Source of the DNA: Rhodocollybia butyracea
Lineage: Eukaryota > Basidiomycota > Agaricomycetes > Agaricales > Omphalotaceae
Assembly (NCBI GenBank): GCA_015501585.1
Contig: JADNRY010000093.1
Span: forward strand, 124,001-188,000
Length of the DNA: 64,000 nucleotides
Reading direction: 5' to 3'
In this document: one piece after another, positions 45,028 through 55,055 of the stretch
How the letters are laid out: the number at the start of each line of letters is the position of its first letter
Numbering within the stretch: the first letter of the stretch is position 1
Notes under the pieces: generated by a model
Told to the model about the DNA's origin: nothing
Seen by the model: only the letters and a program-made list of their open reading frames with translations
Databases searched by the model: none
Program-made: the position numbers and the translations under genes

Positions 45028-46141
45028 ATGGGTCAACTCTGGACACTTGTCAACGTTGACAAAACGAAGACCCTTGGTGGGAGCTGGGGAAAATTGGGAG
45101 AGTTTTTTTGGTCTCCAAGCAAAGAAGTCCTAGACCGCCTCTCCACGCCTGTTAATCAATACGGTTGGGCACCAAAGTTGAAATCAAAAGACAAACGGTA
45201 CGCAAAGTAAAATATTCTGAGAAAATCGTGATCAGCTAATTCTAAATCCTAGCTCACCAGCTGCTCAAACCGCTACGCTTTTGACAAAGCTACCTGTCGA
45301 GCTCTTACAGGCCATCGCAAAAGAGTTAATAGATGATTTTATCGACCTGATGTCCTTTTCGCTCACATGTGCAACGATGTGGGAAGTGGCTGAAGGCGTG
45401 CGGTCCCTGTACATTCGCATTAAATTGCAACACAAAAGCTGGAAAGGGACTCGAATTCTCTTTCTGGGTCACTATGCTCGCAGTTTACCACAGAGATTAT
45501 TGACCGAGGAAGACAAGGAGAAGCTAACCGAGATGATCGAAATACAGAAATTCAAATCATACTGCAACGAGGCCTCGGACGATGTTTCTGTAAACTCCAA
45601 CACTTCAGAGAGCAGCGTCTCTTTGCTCAAAGATGCATTGGAAAAAGAGTGCCTGAATCCTGGCGTTGCCACAAATCGCCTTGACCTCTTTGATATTATG
45701 TCCTATGATCTTCCAAAAGCCTATCGACAGTACTGCCTAGAGCTCTGGCGCTTTTCGTGCGGACGTACAGTACTATCACTGTTACTTACAACACCCAAGG
45801 ACCGCTGGATCCTTCGCAACTTGACCAAAAAGGAATTCGTGATCAAGTCCGAGGGCAGCACGTCGAGTGGCCTTACGCAGGCATTGTTCTCGCTTATTTG
45901 TTGGTCAGATGATTCTTCGATCTCCATGGCTTGTGACGAATCAGATGCTGAAAGAATGATACGCGGACCATGGGCAGGGGACAGAATTGACTTGACCGTG
46001 TATTCACTGCACGAACACAAAAATAATCCAGATTGGAAAGACATCACGAACGAAGTGTTGGCGTTTTTGCAGAGACTAGCAAAGGATGCCGCTGAGGGCG
46101 AGGACGAGGGATTCATTGAAAACGTGTTGCCATTTTGGTAG
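45028..46141 (+). CDS. MGQYW-family F-box-like protein, copy 2 (most complete)
   Basis: Exons 45028-45197 and 45253-46141 (donor GTACGC, acceptor CCTAG) join in phase to 352 residues. N-terminal module: MGQLWTLVNVDKTKTLGGSW, GKLGEFFWSPSKEVLDRLST, PVNQYGWAPKLKSKDKRS. F-box-like module: LLTKLPVELLQAIAKELIDD, LMSFSLTCATMWEVAEGV. Then GTRILFLGHYARSLPQRLLT, an acidic variable loop, DRWILRNLTKKEFVIKSEG, ALFSLICWSDDSSISMACDE, MIRGPWAGDRIDLTVYSLHE, DWKDITNEVLAFLQRLAKD and a final ENVLPFW. All modules are present, so this serves as the reference for the array. Gly2 follows Met, but position 6 is not Ser or Thr, so N-myristoylation is doubtful. The role may be as a substrate adaptor; not shown. Confidence 0.82.
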
Positions 46142-46163
46142 AATCAAGTATCAAATGAATATT

Positions 46164-46483
46164 AGGTACGGTCAGTTCTTAGAATCGCGTTGGATTCACC
46201 AAGCGATTCAGGAGCGATTCAGAGGACCAGAATCGCCTCAGAATCGCGATTTAACTTTGACCGACCATCAAGTACCTACGATTCACCGAGTGATTCAGGT
46301 ATGCGATTCAGGGCCGATTCGGGGTGAATCGCGATTCACTAAGGCGCTTCACCAAGGCGATTCTGGTGAATTATGGTGAATCGCCTCCAAAAAGTGATTC
46401 ACTTTCGTCTGCGATTCAGTTTGCGATCCAGTAGCTGAATCCATTTACTGAATCGCGCCTGGATTTAAGAACTGACCGTACCT
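46164..46483. mobile_element. 320-bp TIR element (MITE-like) just after array copy 2
   Basis: Perfect 18-bp terminal inverted repeats, AGGTACGGTCAGTTCTTA at the left and its complement at the right, with partial similarity continuing inward. The element is bounded by ATT on both sides (46161-46163 and 46484-46486), fitting a 3-bp target duplication. Paralogous sequence at 44726-44756 shows the uninterrupted flank (GAATATCCAATAGAATTA). The interior contains about sixteen GATTC/GAATC pentamers, many as GAATCGCG or CGATTCA in both directions, giving strong hairpin potential. It has no coding capacity. Confidence 0.8.
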
Positions 46484-46650
46484 ATTCAATAAAATTATAC
46501 ACCGGATACAAGACCGGCCGCTTTGGTGTCCTAAAACTAATGGCGAAGGTTGAAAGCACTTTCTATACATTTCTTCAGAATCTGTAGACTGTAGGCAAAT
46601 TCTTTCCCCAGAACAGGAGTGTTTTTTGGTGGTAGACGCAGCCTTGTTGC

Positions 46651-46673
46651 GTCATGTTACACATACACGTGAA
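46651..46673 (+). promoter_or_regulatory. Conserved upstream block, array copy 3
   Basis: CATGTTACACATACACGTGAA lies 212 bases before the ATG at 46885; two bases differ from the copy 1 and 2 block and the CACGTG core becomes ACACGTGA. Confidence 0.5.
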
Positions 46674-46884
46674 TTTTGAACGCTTTTCCTGCGCTTTGGA
46701 CTTTCTGCGCAGGGTTTCTGTAGCCTAATGAGCTCTCTTTTGCTTATGCTAGCTTTCAGCCTTCAAAAAAGCCTACAAAGTGCGCCCATTCCACGTGTCT
46801 TGGGGCTATGATAGTCATCTTAGCCTCGTTTTTTCCCATCTTAACATTTTTTCTGCACCACGAACCAGTTGGTTTCCTACTCTC

Positions 46885-47937
46885 ATGGGTCAATACTGGA
46901 GACTTGTCAACATTGACAAAGTGGAGACATTTGGGTCAGGGCACTGGGGCAAATTGGGAGCATGTTTTTGGTATGCAAGCCAAGGCGTCTTAGATCGCCT
47001 CTCCACGGCTGTTAATCCATACAGGTGGCCAAAGTTGATGTCGAAAGACAAACGGTACGCAAAGTAAAATATTCGAGAAAATCATGGCAAGCTAATCCTA
47101 GATTCTAGTTCACCAGCTGTTCAGACCTCTATGCTTTTGATAAAGCTACCTCCTGAGCTTCTGCAAGCCATCGCAAAATCATTGATGGGTGATTTTGCCA
47201 GCCTGATGGCCTTTTCGTTCACATGCGTGACAATGTGGGAAGTAACCGAAGACGTCCGATTCCTATATCTCCGCACTGAACTGCAATACAGAAGTTGGGA
47301 AGGAAATCGTATTATTTTTCTGGGAGACTACACACGCGATTTACCGCAAGGATTATTGACTGGGGAAGACAGGGAGAAGCTAAACGAGTGGGCCGAAATC
47401 ATGAAATCCCGGTCACACTACGAACCGCCGGACGACGTCTCAGAGGATGTGTCTTTGCTCAATCGTGCTTTGCACAACATGGAAGATGAGTTTTTGACTG
47501 ATTACCTTGTGTACACCGACATTCCGGAAGCCTATCGGTGGTCCAATTTAAGGTTTACAGGCTTTACACTTAGGTGTGCACCATCCACCTCACCAGAGAA
47601 CCGTTGGATGCTTCGCAACTTGACCAAAAAAGAATATGTAATAAGGTCCACGGCTGGAATATCGAGTGACTCTGGTCTTACGCAGGCGTTGTTCTCGCTT
47701 ATTTGCTGGTCAGATGACAGTTCCATCTCCATGGAGTGCGACGACGCAGATAGAGAACGAATGATACGCGGACCATGGGCGGGGGATAGAATTGACTTGA
47801 CTGTGGATTCACTCCACGACCACAAAAATGACTCAGCTTGGAGAGACATCACGAAAGATGTGTTGGTGTTCCTGGAGAAGCTGGCGAAGAGTGATGACTG
47901 CAAGAGATTCCTCGAAGATGTGTTGCCGTTTTGGTAG
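46885..47937 (+). CDS. MGQYW-family F-box-like protein, copy 3
   Basis: Exons 46885-47054 and 47109-47937 give 332 residues in one frame. It reads MGQYWRLVNIDKVETFGSGH, WGKLGACFWYASQGVLDRLS, TAVNPYRWPKLMSKDKRS, then KLPPELLQAIAKSLMGDFAS, TCVTMWEVTEDVRFLYLR, GNRIIFLGDYTRDLPQGLLT, LRNLTKKEYVIRS, LFSLICWSDDSSISMECDDA, IRGPWAGDRIDLTVDSLHD and a C-terminal LEDVLPFW. The acidic middle is shorter than in copy 2. No frame damage. The intron is similar in sequence to those of copies 1, 2 and 4. Looks functional; function unknown. Confidence 0.8.
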
Positions 47938-48146
47938 AAACGCGCGCGCGGCAATACCAGATATAAAGTTTCAAATTATGCCTTACAAGCACTTTTTTGT
48001 CCATTTTTTGTGTCTGTCGCGCCTGATCACAAGACTAGAACCTTATCGATTATCAACCTCGTAAATCTTGGAGCTGGGGAAAGTTCTATTGTGATGAGGA
48101 GCAAAATGCTATCCCAATCTGAAATTGAGCGCTTTGGCACGCGCAC

Positions 48147-48168
48147 GCCATTTACACGTCCACATGAT
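48147..48168 (+). promoter_or_regulatory. Conserved upstream block, array copy 4
   Basis: GCCATTTACACGTCCACATGA is present 293 bases before the ATG at 48461. The E-box has changed to CACATG. The preceding GAGCGCTTTGG resembles the block before copies 1 and 2. Confidence 0.45.
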
Positions 48169-48460
48169 GTTTGAAAGCGTTTTGACAGACCTCTCTATCT
48201 ACGGCCAAGTTCCAACTCTCAGAGTCCTATAAAGTTCCATGTTAGTTTTCGGCCTTAAAAAGCTCTTTCTATATTGTATCTTGGTTATACTCAAGTATTG
48301 GGAACTAGTCTGGCGGAAGGGTTCGTGGGACCAGGTGGGACCAAGGTGAGACCAGGCGGAGTTTCGAAAAAATCTGACTCAGAGTGGGTCCCATGAGCCG
48401 TTGCAGGGTCAAGGTCAGACAGGTCTTCTTGCACCGTAAAGCCATCGGTCTTCTACACTC

Positions 48461-49534
48461 ATGGGCCAGTACTGGACGCTTGTCAACATCGACAAAGCAC
48501 AGGTTGCGTCAGAGCACTGGGGCAAGCTGGGAGAGTTTTTTTGGAGTTCACACTCGAAAGTCCTAGACCGCCTCTCCACGGCTGTTAACCTATCCGAGTG
48601 GCCAAAGTTGATGTCAAAAGACAAATGGTATGCAAAGTAAAATATTTGAGAAAACGTTGATGGGTTAATTCTAGATCTTAGTTCGCCAGCTGCCCAAACC
48701 GCTTCGTTTTTGACAAAGCTACCTGTCGAGCTCTTGCAAGCCATCGCGAAATCATTGATAGGTGATTTTGCCGACCTGATGTCGTTTTCACTCACATGCT
48801 TGACGATGTGGGAAGTGGCTGAAGGCGTCCGGTTCCTGTACCTTCGCACTGAACTGCAGCGTAGAAGCTGGAACGGAAATCGAATTATCCTTCTGGGAGA
48901 TTATACTCGCCGTTTACCGCAGAAATTATTGACTGAGGAAGACAGGGAGATGCTTAAGGAGAAGGCCGAAATCTACGACGAAGAAGGCTCGGACGATGGC
49001 TCGGACAATGGCTTTGGCGACGCTGATGTGTCTTTGCTCAATCGTGCTTCGCACGAAATGGAAGAAAATTATTTGCATTATGGCGATGGCGTTCGCAATC
49101 GGATTTATGGCCTTGCATACTATCGCTATGTTGTTCCGGAAGCCCGTGAATGGTTCTATCTAGACATCTCACGCATGACCCTCCGACATGCACCATCCAC
49201 GACCGAAGCAGAGGACCGCTGGATGCTTCGCAACTTGACCAAACAAGAATTTGTGATCAAGTCCAAGGGCACCACGCCGAGTGCTCTCGCACAGGCGTTG
49301 TTTTCACTTATTTCTTGGTCCGATGATCCTTCGATCTCCATGTGTTGCGACGACGCAGATGCTGGAAGAATGGTACGCGGACCATGGGCGGGGGACAGAA
49401 TTGACGTGACTCTGTATTCACTTCATGAACACAAGAATGATCCAGATTGGAAAGACATCACGAAAGACGTGTTGGTATTTTTGGGGAGGTTGGCGAAGGG
49501 TGATGATGAAGGATTCTTGGTAGACGAGTTCTGA
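48461..49534 (+). CDS. MGQYW-family F-box-like protein, copy 4
   Basis: Exons 48461-48627 and 48682-49534 give 339 residues. It starts MGQYWTLVNIDKAQVASEHW, GKLGEFFWSSHSKVLDRLST; the exon junction codon is Cys here instead of Arg. Exon 2 has KLPVELLQAIAKSLIGDFAD, LTCLTMWEVAEGVRFLYLR, GNRIILLGDYTRRLPQKLLT, an acidic loop with many Asp and Gly, WMLRNLTKQEFVIKSKGT, LFSLISWSDDPSISMCCDDA, VRGPWAGDRIDVTLYSLHEH, DWKDITKDVLVFLGRLAKGD and ends FLVDEF, so the usual ENVLPFW end is replaced. Otherwise intact. Confidence 0.8.
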
Positions 49535-49819
49535 GAAGTTCGCAAGCTGGAATGTTCACGTAGAAATTCGCGCAAAATTATGATGCGTTACATAATAGTG
49601 CCATTGTTTTTGTTGTCTTTTACACTTCTGCTCTTTCTCTCCCATAGTGCTACATACTTAGACACTGGGCAGACTCAACGTTCGAACATTCTGGCAAGCG
49701 AGGGGTGACTCTGCACCGTATGTTAGCCAGTGTGATCCGGACCTCGATAAAGCTAAGTAAGTGTTTTCTTTATGTCCAAAATGATTTATTTCCCGAAGAC
49801 GCGATCAAGTTGGAGCATC

Positions 49820-50246
49820 AAGGCAAAATTGAAAAGAATATGTAATAAAGTCCAAGGGCAGCACGCTGGAAGGTTTCACGCAGGTATTGGTCTCGCTCAT
49901 CAGTTGGTCAGACAATTCCCTCTTCATGGAGTGCGACGATGAAGATGCTGAAAGAATGGTACACGGACCATGGGCGGGGGACAAATTTGACGTGACTTTG
50001 TATTCACTGCACGAACACAAAAATGACCCAGCTTGGAGAGACATCACGAATGATGTGTTGGTATTCTTGAAGAGGCTAGCGAAGAAGAATCATTATGATA
50101 GCAAGAGATTTCGAGAACGTGTGTTGCCATTGAAAACTGGTCATTCCGAGGAAAGCAAAAGGAAAGCAAAACGCAACGGCCTCTCAATTAGGAACAGTCG
50201 AGGGTCGCAGGCGTGCTCAAGACGGAAGCAAATCCCCCGAGGGTAG
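49820..50246 (+). pseudogene. 5'-truncated MGQYW-family fragment
   Basis: Only the last third of exon 2 is present, starting within EYVIKSKGSTLEGFTQVL-like sequence (with a stop after EYV), then SLISWSDNSLFMECDDEDAE, VHGPWAGDKFDVTLYSLHEH, DPAWRDITNDVLVFLKRL and RERVLPL. No exon 1 or F-box-like region precedes it. An open frame covers 49887-50246 but starts inside the domain, so no proper protein is expected. Confidence 0.8.
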
Positions 50247-50978
50247 TGCGTTATCTCTACTTAGATATCCCAAGCAGCCTTATACTTTTTTCGTGTAGAT
50301 AGTGCAATATATTGGTTCATGCAGTCTAGTACATGGGTCAGACTGACAATCCATAAGGTACTTCAACTTCAAGCTCGGACTGTGTCAACGTTTTGGACAC
50401 GCAGACACACTCTGGGCCAATTAGGTATCAAGACGACGAATGCCTAGACCTGAAGGCATTCCTAGAGGCATCATTGTGGCACTCATCACCGGAAGCGAGA
50501 CGTTGCGAGATGTTGCGGCACACAATTCCAGCAGCAGATAACCAGTAGGCTTGCAGCAAAAAAGAAATCCTGTAGGGCTCATCGGATTCCTACAGCAGAG
50601 CAAGTCGATAGAAATCATTGATAAGAAGCCCAATGTAGAAAAAAAATCACTCGTCAGCCAAAGAGAACAGAGGAAAAACTTGATAGCTCACCGAACATCC
50701 ATGCCCTTCAGGCTTCCATCCTTCTATCAGTCCACCAGTGTAAGCCATAGATGGAAGCAAGGTGGTGAAGACCAAGCCAGGCAAACGCAGACAGTGAGTT
50801 CCAGGTCAACACGGCTGTTTAAAACTGTAAACATAACCTAAGGCCATAGGGCGGATGGGTTGCAAGAGAGAACCGAACCGGAAATACGGGCCTGAGCGTC
50901 GGATTTATTCGGTCCGGCGAGCGGCTACTTACCAGACTTGATGAATTTACGAGTGCTTTCTTTTTCCTGCTCCTTCTC
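50247..50978. other. Spacer between array fragment and copy 5
   Basis: No gene seen. A MGQTDNP-like stretch (ATGGGTCAGACTGACAATCC near 50333) may be a relic of an exon 1. The conserved upstream block of copies 1-4 is not found before copy 5. Confidence 0.4.
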
Positions 50979-51865
50979 ATGGGTCAATACTGGGATCTCA
51001 TCAACGTCGACAAATTAAAAGCGTTCGGCTGGGGCAAGATGGGGGAGTTCTTTTGGCGTGAGAACATGAATGTCATAGACCGTCTCTCCACCCCCGTTAA
51101 CCCAACCGAATGGCCGCGTTTGATATTGAACGAAGACAAACGGTACGCACAAAGAAAATATTCAATATAATTATACTAACTCTGGACTCTAGTCTAGTAC
51201 CGGTCACCCAAACAGCCACGCTTTTAACAAAGTTGTCTACCGAGCTCTTGGCAGCGATTGCGAAAGAACTACTAGAAAAGGACTTTCTCGACCTGTTGTC
51301 TTTTGCAATGACATGCGTGAAGATTTGGGAGGTGACGGAGGACATCCGGTTCGAGTATCTACGCTTTAGATTGCAAGAAAGAAGCTGGGCAGGAAGTCGA
51401 ATTATCTGTCTGGGGGACTACGCTAGAGATTTACCGCAGGGGTTGTTGTCTGAGGAAGACATGGAGGAGCTCGAAGAGATGGCGGAAGAGATGGAGGAAA
51501 AGGGCGAGGAAATAACAGATGTGTCCTTGCTCAATCGTTCCTTAATAATGGAGGACCGTCGTCCCTGGGGTGCTTCAGGCGAAGAATTGATCCCCGGCTT
51601 CAGACACATTCTTGCCAGAAGGGAATATCGGCATACTAGCCCATTGGGCAAGACATGGCTTTCTCTAGACCTGAAGCATTTTACGCTCAGGTGTGCACCG
51701 TCCACTTCGCCAAAGGACCGCTGGATGCTTCGCAACTTGACCAAAAAAGAATTTGTTATCCGGTCCACGAGCGGAACGTCGGAAGGTTTCATGCAGGTGT
51801 TGCTTTCGCTCATCAGTTGGTCATTCGACTATTCCGTCTCTATGATATTGAGATACATTGACTGA
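50979..51865 (+). CDS. MGQYW-family F-box-like protein, copy 5 (interrupted)
   Basis: Exons 50979-51142 and 51193-51865 encode 278 residues: MGQYWDLINVDKLKAFGWGK, MGEFFWRENMNVIDRLSTPV, then KLSTELLAAIAKELLEKDFL, FAMTCVKIWEVTEDIRFEYL, GSRIICLGDYARDLPQGLLS, a Glu-rich loop (EEDMEELEEMAEEMEEKGEE), RWMLRNLTKKEFVIRSTSG and LLSLISWSFDYSVSM, then a short novel end ILRYID. The missing C-terminal part (EDAEKLVCGPWAGDRIDMTL and on) lies detached at about 52075-52299 after some 200 unrelated bases. It is the most diverged member and probably a broken gene. Confidence 0.7.
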
Positions 51866-52039
51866 GTCTATACTGGAATCAAGTATCGAGTTCGACGGGG
51901 GATCTGCCTGTGATTTGGCCAGTCCCTACACATCTCTGGGAGGTATTTCCGAGGTGCTGAAGTGATGGTGGTGGTTCCGAAGGAAGAGATCTCTGTTTGT
52001 CTCAGTACATAAATTATATACCGTAAAGATACTTAGATA

Positions 52040-52299
52040 ATATGACGAGTTTCATGCGTAGATGCGCATGAAGCTCGACAATATGCGAAAAAGAAGACGC
52101 TGAAAAACTCGTATGCGGACCATGGGCAGGGGATAGGATTGACATGACTTTATACTCACTCCACGAGCAAGAGAAAAACTCGGATTGGAAAGACATTACT
52201 AACGAAGTGCTGGCATTTTTGGAGAAACTGGCGGAGAAGGATGAGGGAGCGGAAGATTTTTTTGGAAACGCTGCCATTCTGACGTCCATAGTCGTATGA
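52040..52299 (+). pseudogene. Displaced 3' end of array copy 5
   Basis: Continues the family domain: EDAEKLVCGPWAGDRIDMTL, YSLHEQEKNSDWKDITNEVL, AFLEKLAEKDEGAED, ending at TGA 52297-52299. The preceding part has a frame change near 52095. About 200 bases separate it from the end of copy 5, which may be an insertion or a failed intron. Confidence 0.75.
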
Positions 52300-52386
52300 G
52301 TGCGATAGAAACAAACTCTAAATATGTTACACAAATAGATAAACCACTGCTTCAGAAAAGTAAGAAGTAATATCTGCAATCCTCCT

Positions 52387-54943
52387 TTAATATCCCCTCC
52401 TCAATCTCTCGTTTTCCTCCTTCAATCTCTTGTTCTCCTCCTTCAACTCCTTCAGCTCCCCTCCATACTCGCCCATTAACTCCCTCAACTCCTTCTTCCA
52501 TCCCCTTCCCATTCTAACCAAATCCAAATGAAGACCCATCATCTCCGCCCGCGATTCTTGGTGAAAATCATACATGACATCGCGAACGATGTTGCGGAGG
52601 AAATCTTGAGGCGTGGTTCCGCCTGGAGAGCCTGGGATGTTTGCATAATTGGAGTGAAGATGGGACTGAGATTGGGGGTGACGGATCGGGGAATTTCCCC
52701 ACGGTTTGGATACAGATGGACCGCTTGGCACAGTTCGTCGGGGGATATTTGCAAAGAGAGACTTTCATCTCCTGTTTCCTGTTGGTTTTCCTTTCCAGAC
52801 TCGCGTTCATCGTCAGGGTCGCCTTCGTTACTGCCCTCTTCATCGTGGGAGGGATTCTGGAAAAGCACTACCCGTGCCTTCCCCTTCCCGGAGTTCTTGC
52901 CACTTTTACCTCCTCGTAACAAGATGTCGATGTTCTCGTCGTCGTCTTCATTCACAGCATGGCCATTCCCTGGTGTATCTGAAGCCACCACAGGGAATCC
53001 TCTACGAGTGAGCGGCGTGACAGGACCAAGGTCCGGGCCAGGACTGGCTAGACCCTCGATATCGGATAAATCAGGAGAGGGCGTACGTGCGGCAGGTCTA
53101 GTATTCGAAATAGAGTGACTTGTTGATGAAACCGCCCTCGTTCGTACCCCAAGCCCAAGGCGTGCACGTTCTGAATTCGGTGACAGCGATGACTTAAGAG
53201 GCTTCTTGGAGTCTTTTTGTGCCGCTAGATGGTTTCGTGATGTGGCTGTAGAGATCGACTCTGTTACACTGGAGGATTTCCCTCCTCTCGATACATGTGT
53301 GGAGCTTGTCGATACGGTACGCATCCTTCGGGGGGCGACAACAGTATCATCCTTAACATTCTTAGAGGCAGATGCAGAAAGAGGTGAAAATGCTGTTGCC
53401 TTCGAGGTCGTGGAAGTTGTGCGCGTCCGTCGAGCACCATCTTGGTTCGACACAGATAAAGGAGAAGATGAGGTTGGAGGTCGGAGTTGGGCAGAAACAG
53501 GTCCACCCGTTGTTTCGCGCGCTCGCGAGTTTGAGAGAGCGAGTGCAGTCCGCGGTTGGTCAGCTTTAACCGGAGTTGATTTGGACTGCTTGGATACGCC
53601 ACGTAGAGCACTTATGCTTTCGATTTGTACTAGGACGGAACGTAGGTATGGGTCTGCGTTCAAAGATAGAGATGTGCTCACAAGAGAATTCATCCCTGTC
53701 ATTTGAGTTTGCATTGCTAGCGCCTAACGGGTTCCTGAGAGGGGAAAAGACTTTTTTCAGGGTTGGTTCCCTGTCCTTCCCATTAGGGGACTTCTTCAGA
53801 ACACCCGTAGTCGATATGCTCATCATTGGCATGGGTGTTTTGCCTTTCAGAGATGCAGATACAACACGTCTAGCAGGCGAAGGCTTGGTTACAGAAGCAA
53901 TCGTAACAGATGGTTTACGTGCGGTAGGTTCCGAAGTTTTGGAAGACGATACTTTTGCCTAAAACAAAGATAAACTCAATGAAGACTCAATAGTCGAAGA
54001 ACAAACCTGAACACTCATAGTCGCCAACCGTGCACCCGTCTCACTGACAACGATGGTTTTCGGCGGCTTATCCAGCGCGCGCAGGTCAAGAATAAGAAGC
54101 TTTCCATTTTCTGTCCCAAGATAGATGTTTGCGCCTTCTGGTGAGAATGAGAGAGACGCAAGTGGCACTTTGATGTTAATGGTACGAAAAAGTCTGTACA
54201 GTTGATTATTAGTTGTTGACACGGCGTAGAGCAGTTACACACCCTTTCTCCTTGTCCAAATCAACTAAACCTAAGGTTCCTCCAGTGGTCGCCACGGCAA
54301 CTAGGGTTTTGCTAAACGGACTGCATGAGATCGAGCCGATATCCCCCGAAGACGTCTCATTCAACGATATAGTCTTCAGCGGTCCAGACGGTTTCGTAGT
54401 GTCGTATACAACAAGCTGCTTCCCGATTCCAAGAAGCAAGCGTGTACGGGAATGGGGATGAAATGTGCAAGTCGCTATAGTATGCTCGTCTGACACTGGC
54501 AAGCCACGAAGACTGGTCTGCGATGACAGCGTAAGATTTTGGACATAGACAGCATTTGCGGACGTTGAAGCAAGAAGCGTCGAGTCATTCGATAGTGCAA
54601 GGGAGTTGATGACGTTTTTATGAGAAGTAAACGTCTGGGAAATCTTTCCATTCTCCAGAACGTGAACCTTGTCACCTGCGCTGAAGACAGCCGAGGTCTT
54701 GTCCTTTGCTATGAGCGAGGTTATGCCCTCTGCAATAGATATGTGCACCAGTGAATTCGATCCGGGGTCATATTTGTGGATTGTGTTTTCAGAAGCAACG
54801 AACAGAAATTTGTTATCTGGGCTCCAGGCGGTGGCAATTGGAGGAGATAGAAGCGATAAACAGGAAGGAAAAGAGGACGGAGCTTTCTTTAGCGTTGCCT
54901 GATCGATAATGCTCAGAGCTTCAGTGGTGGCAACAGCGAGCAT
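52387..54943 (-). CDS. NEDD1-like WD40 protein (gamma-tubulin complex recruiter), one-base frameshift
   Basis: From ATG 54943 (MLAVATTEALSIID), exon 1 encodes WD40 blades such as TAWSPDNKFLFVASENTIHK, SHKNVINSLALSNDSTLLAS, CTFHPHSRTRLLLGIGKQLV, ISCSPFSKTLVAVATTGGTL; exon 2 adds LASLSFSPEGANIYLGTENG. A long Ser/Thr/Arg-rich linker follows, with VFSPLRNPLG and RRGFPVV-type segments. The C-terminus is a conserved helix, FLRNIVRDVMYDFHQESRAE, MMGLHLDLVRMGRGW, then a coiled coil ending ENERLRRGY at 52387. WD40 plus this C-terminal helix is the plan of NEDD1/GCP-WD, which brings the gamma-tubulin ring complex to spindle poles. The frame slips at a five-C run (five G on the plus strand, 52740-52744) between LSLQISP and RRTVPSGPS; a sixth C would mend it. 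Another frame change near 53680-53715 is not resolved (small intron or indel). Confidence 0.75.
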
Positions 54944-55055
54944 TGTGGTTCGCGATGAGGAATCAACCAAACGGCGGGCCGGCGACTCATCACGGGGTCG
55001 TGATTATCCCGGCAATAAGTCGGCAATTGCAATAAATCACCGGTCAAAAACGACC
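54944..55055. promoter_or_regulatory. Divergent promoter, NEDD1-like / ankyrin gene
   Basis: The start codons on the two strands are 112 bases apart. The spacer holds CGGCGGGCCGGC and CGGGGTCGTGATTATCCCGG, a GC-rich pair of inverted motifs. A shared bidirectional promoter is likely. Confidence 0.55.

Noticed and set aside
46086..46379. 97-codon plus-strand open frame
   Set aside because: It runs from copy 2 into the non-coding TIR element; no protein motif.
46164..46483. CRISPR-like reading of the GATTC/GAATC-rich block
   Set aside because: No regular spacing or constant repeats, eukaryotic context, and clear TIRs explain it better as a MITE.
48284..48412. GGGACCAGG-type short repeats upstream of array copy 4
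   Set aside because: Only two or three short echoes; too little to call a repeat array.
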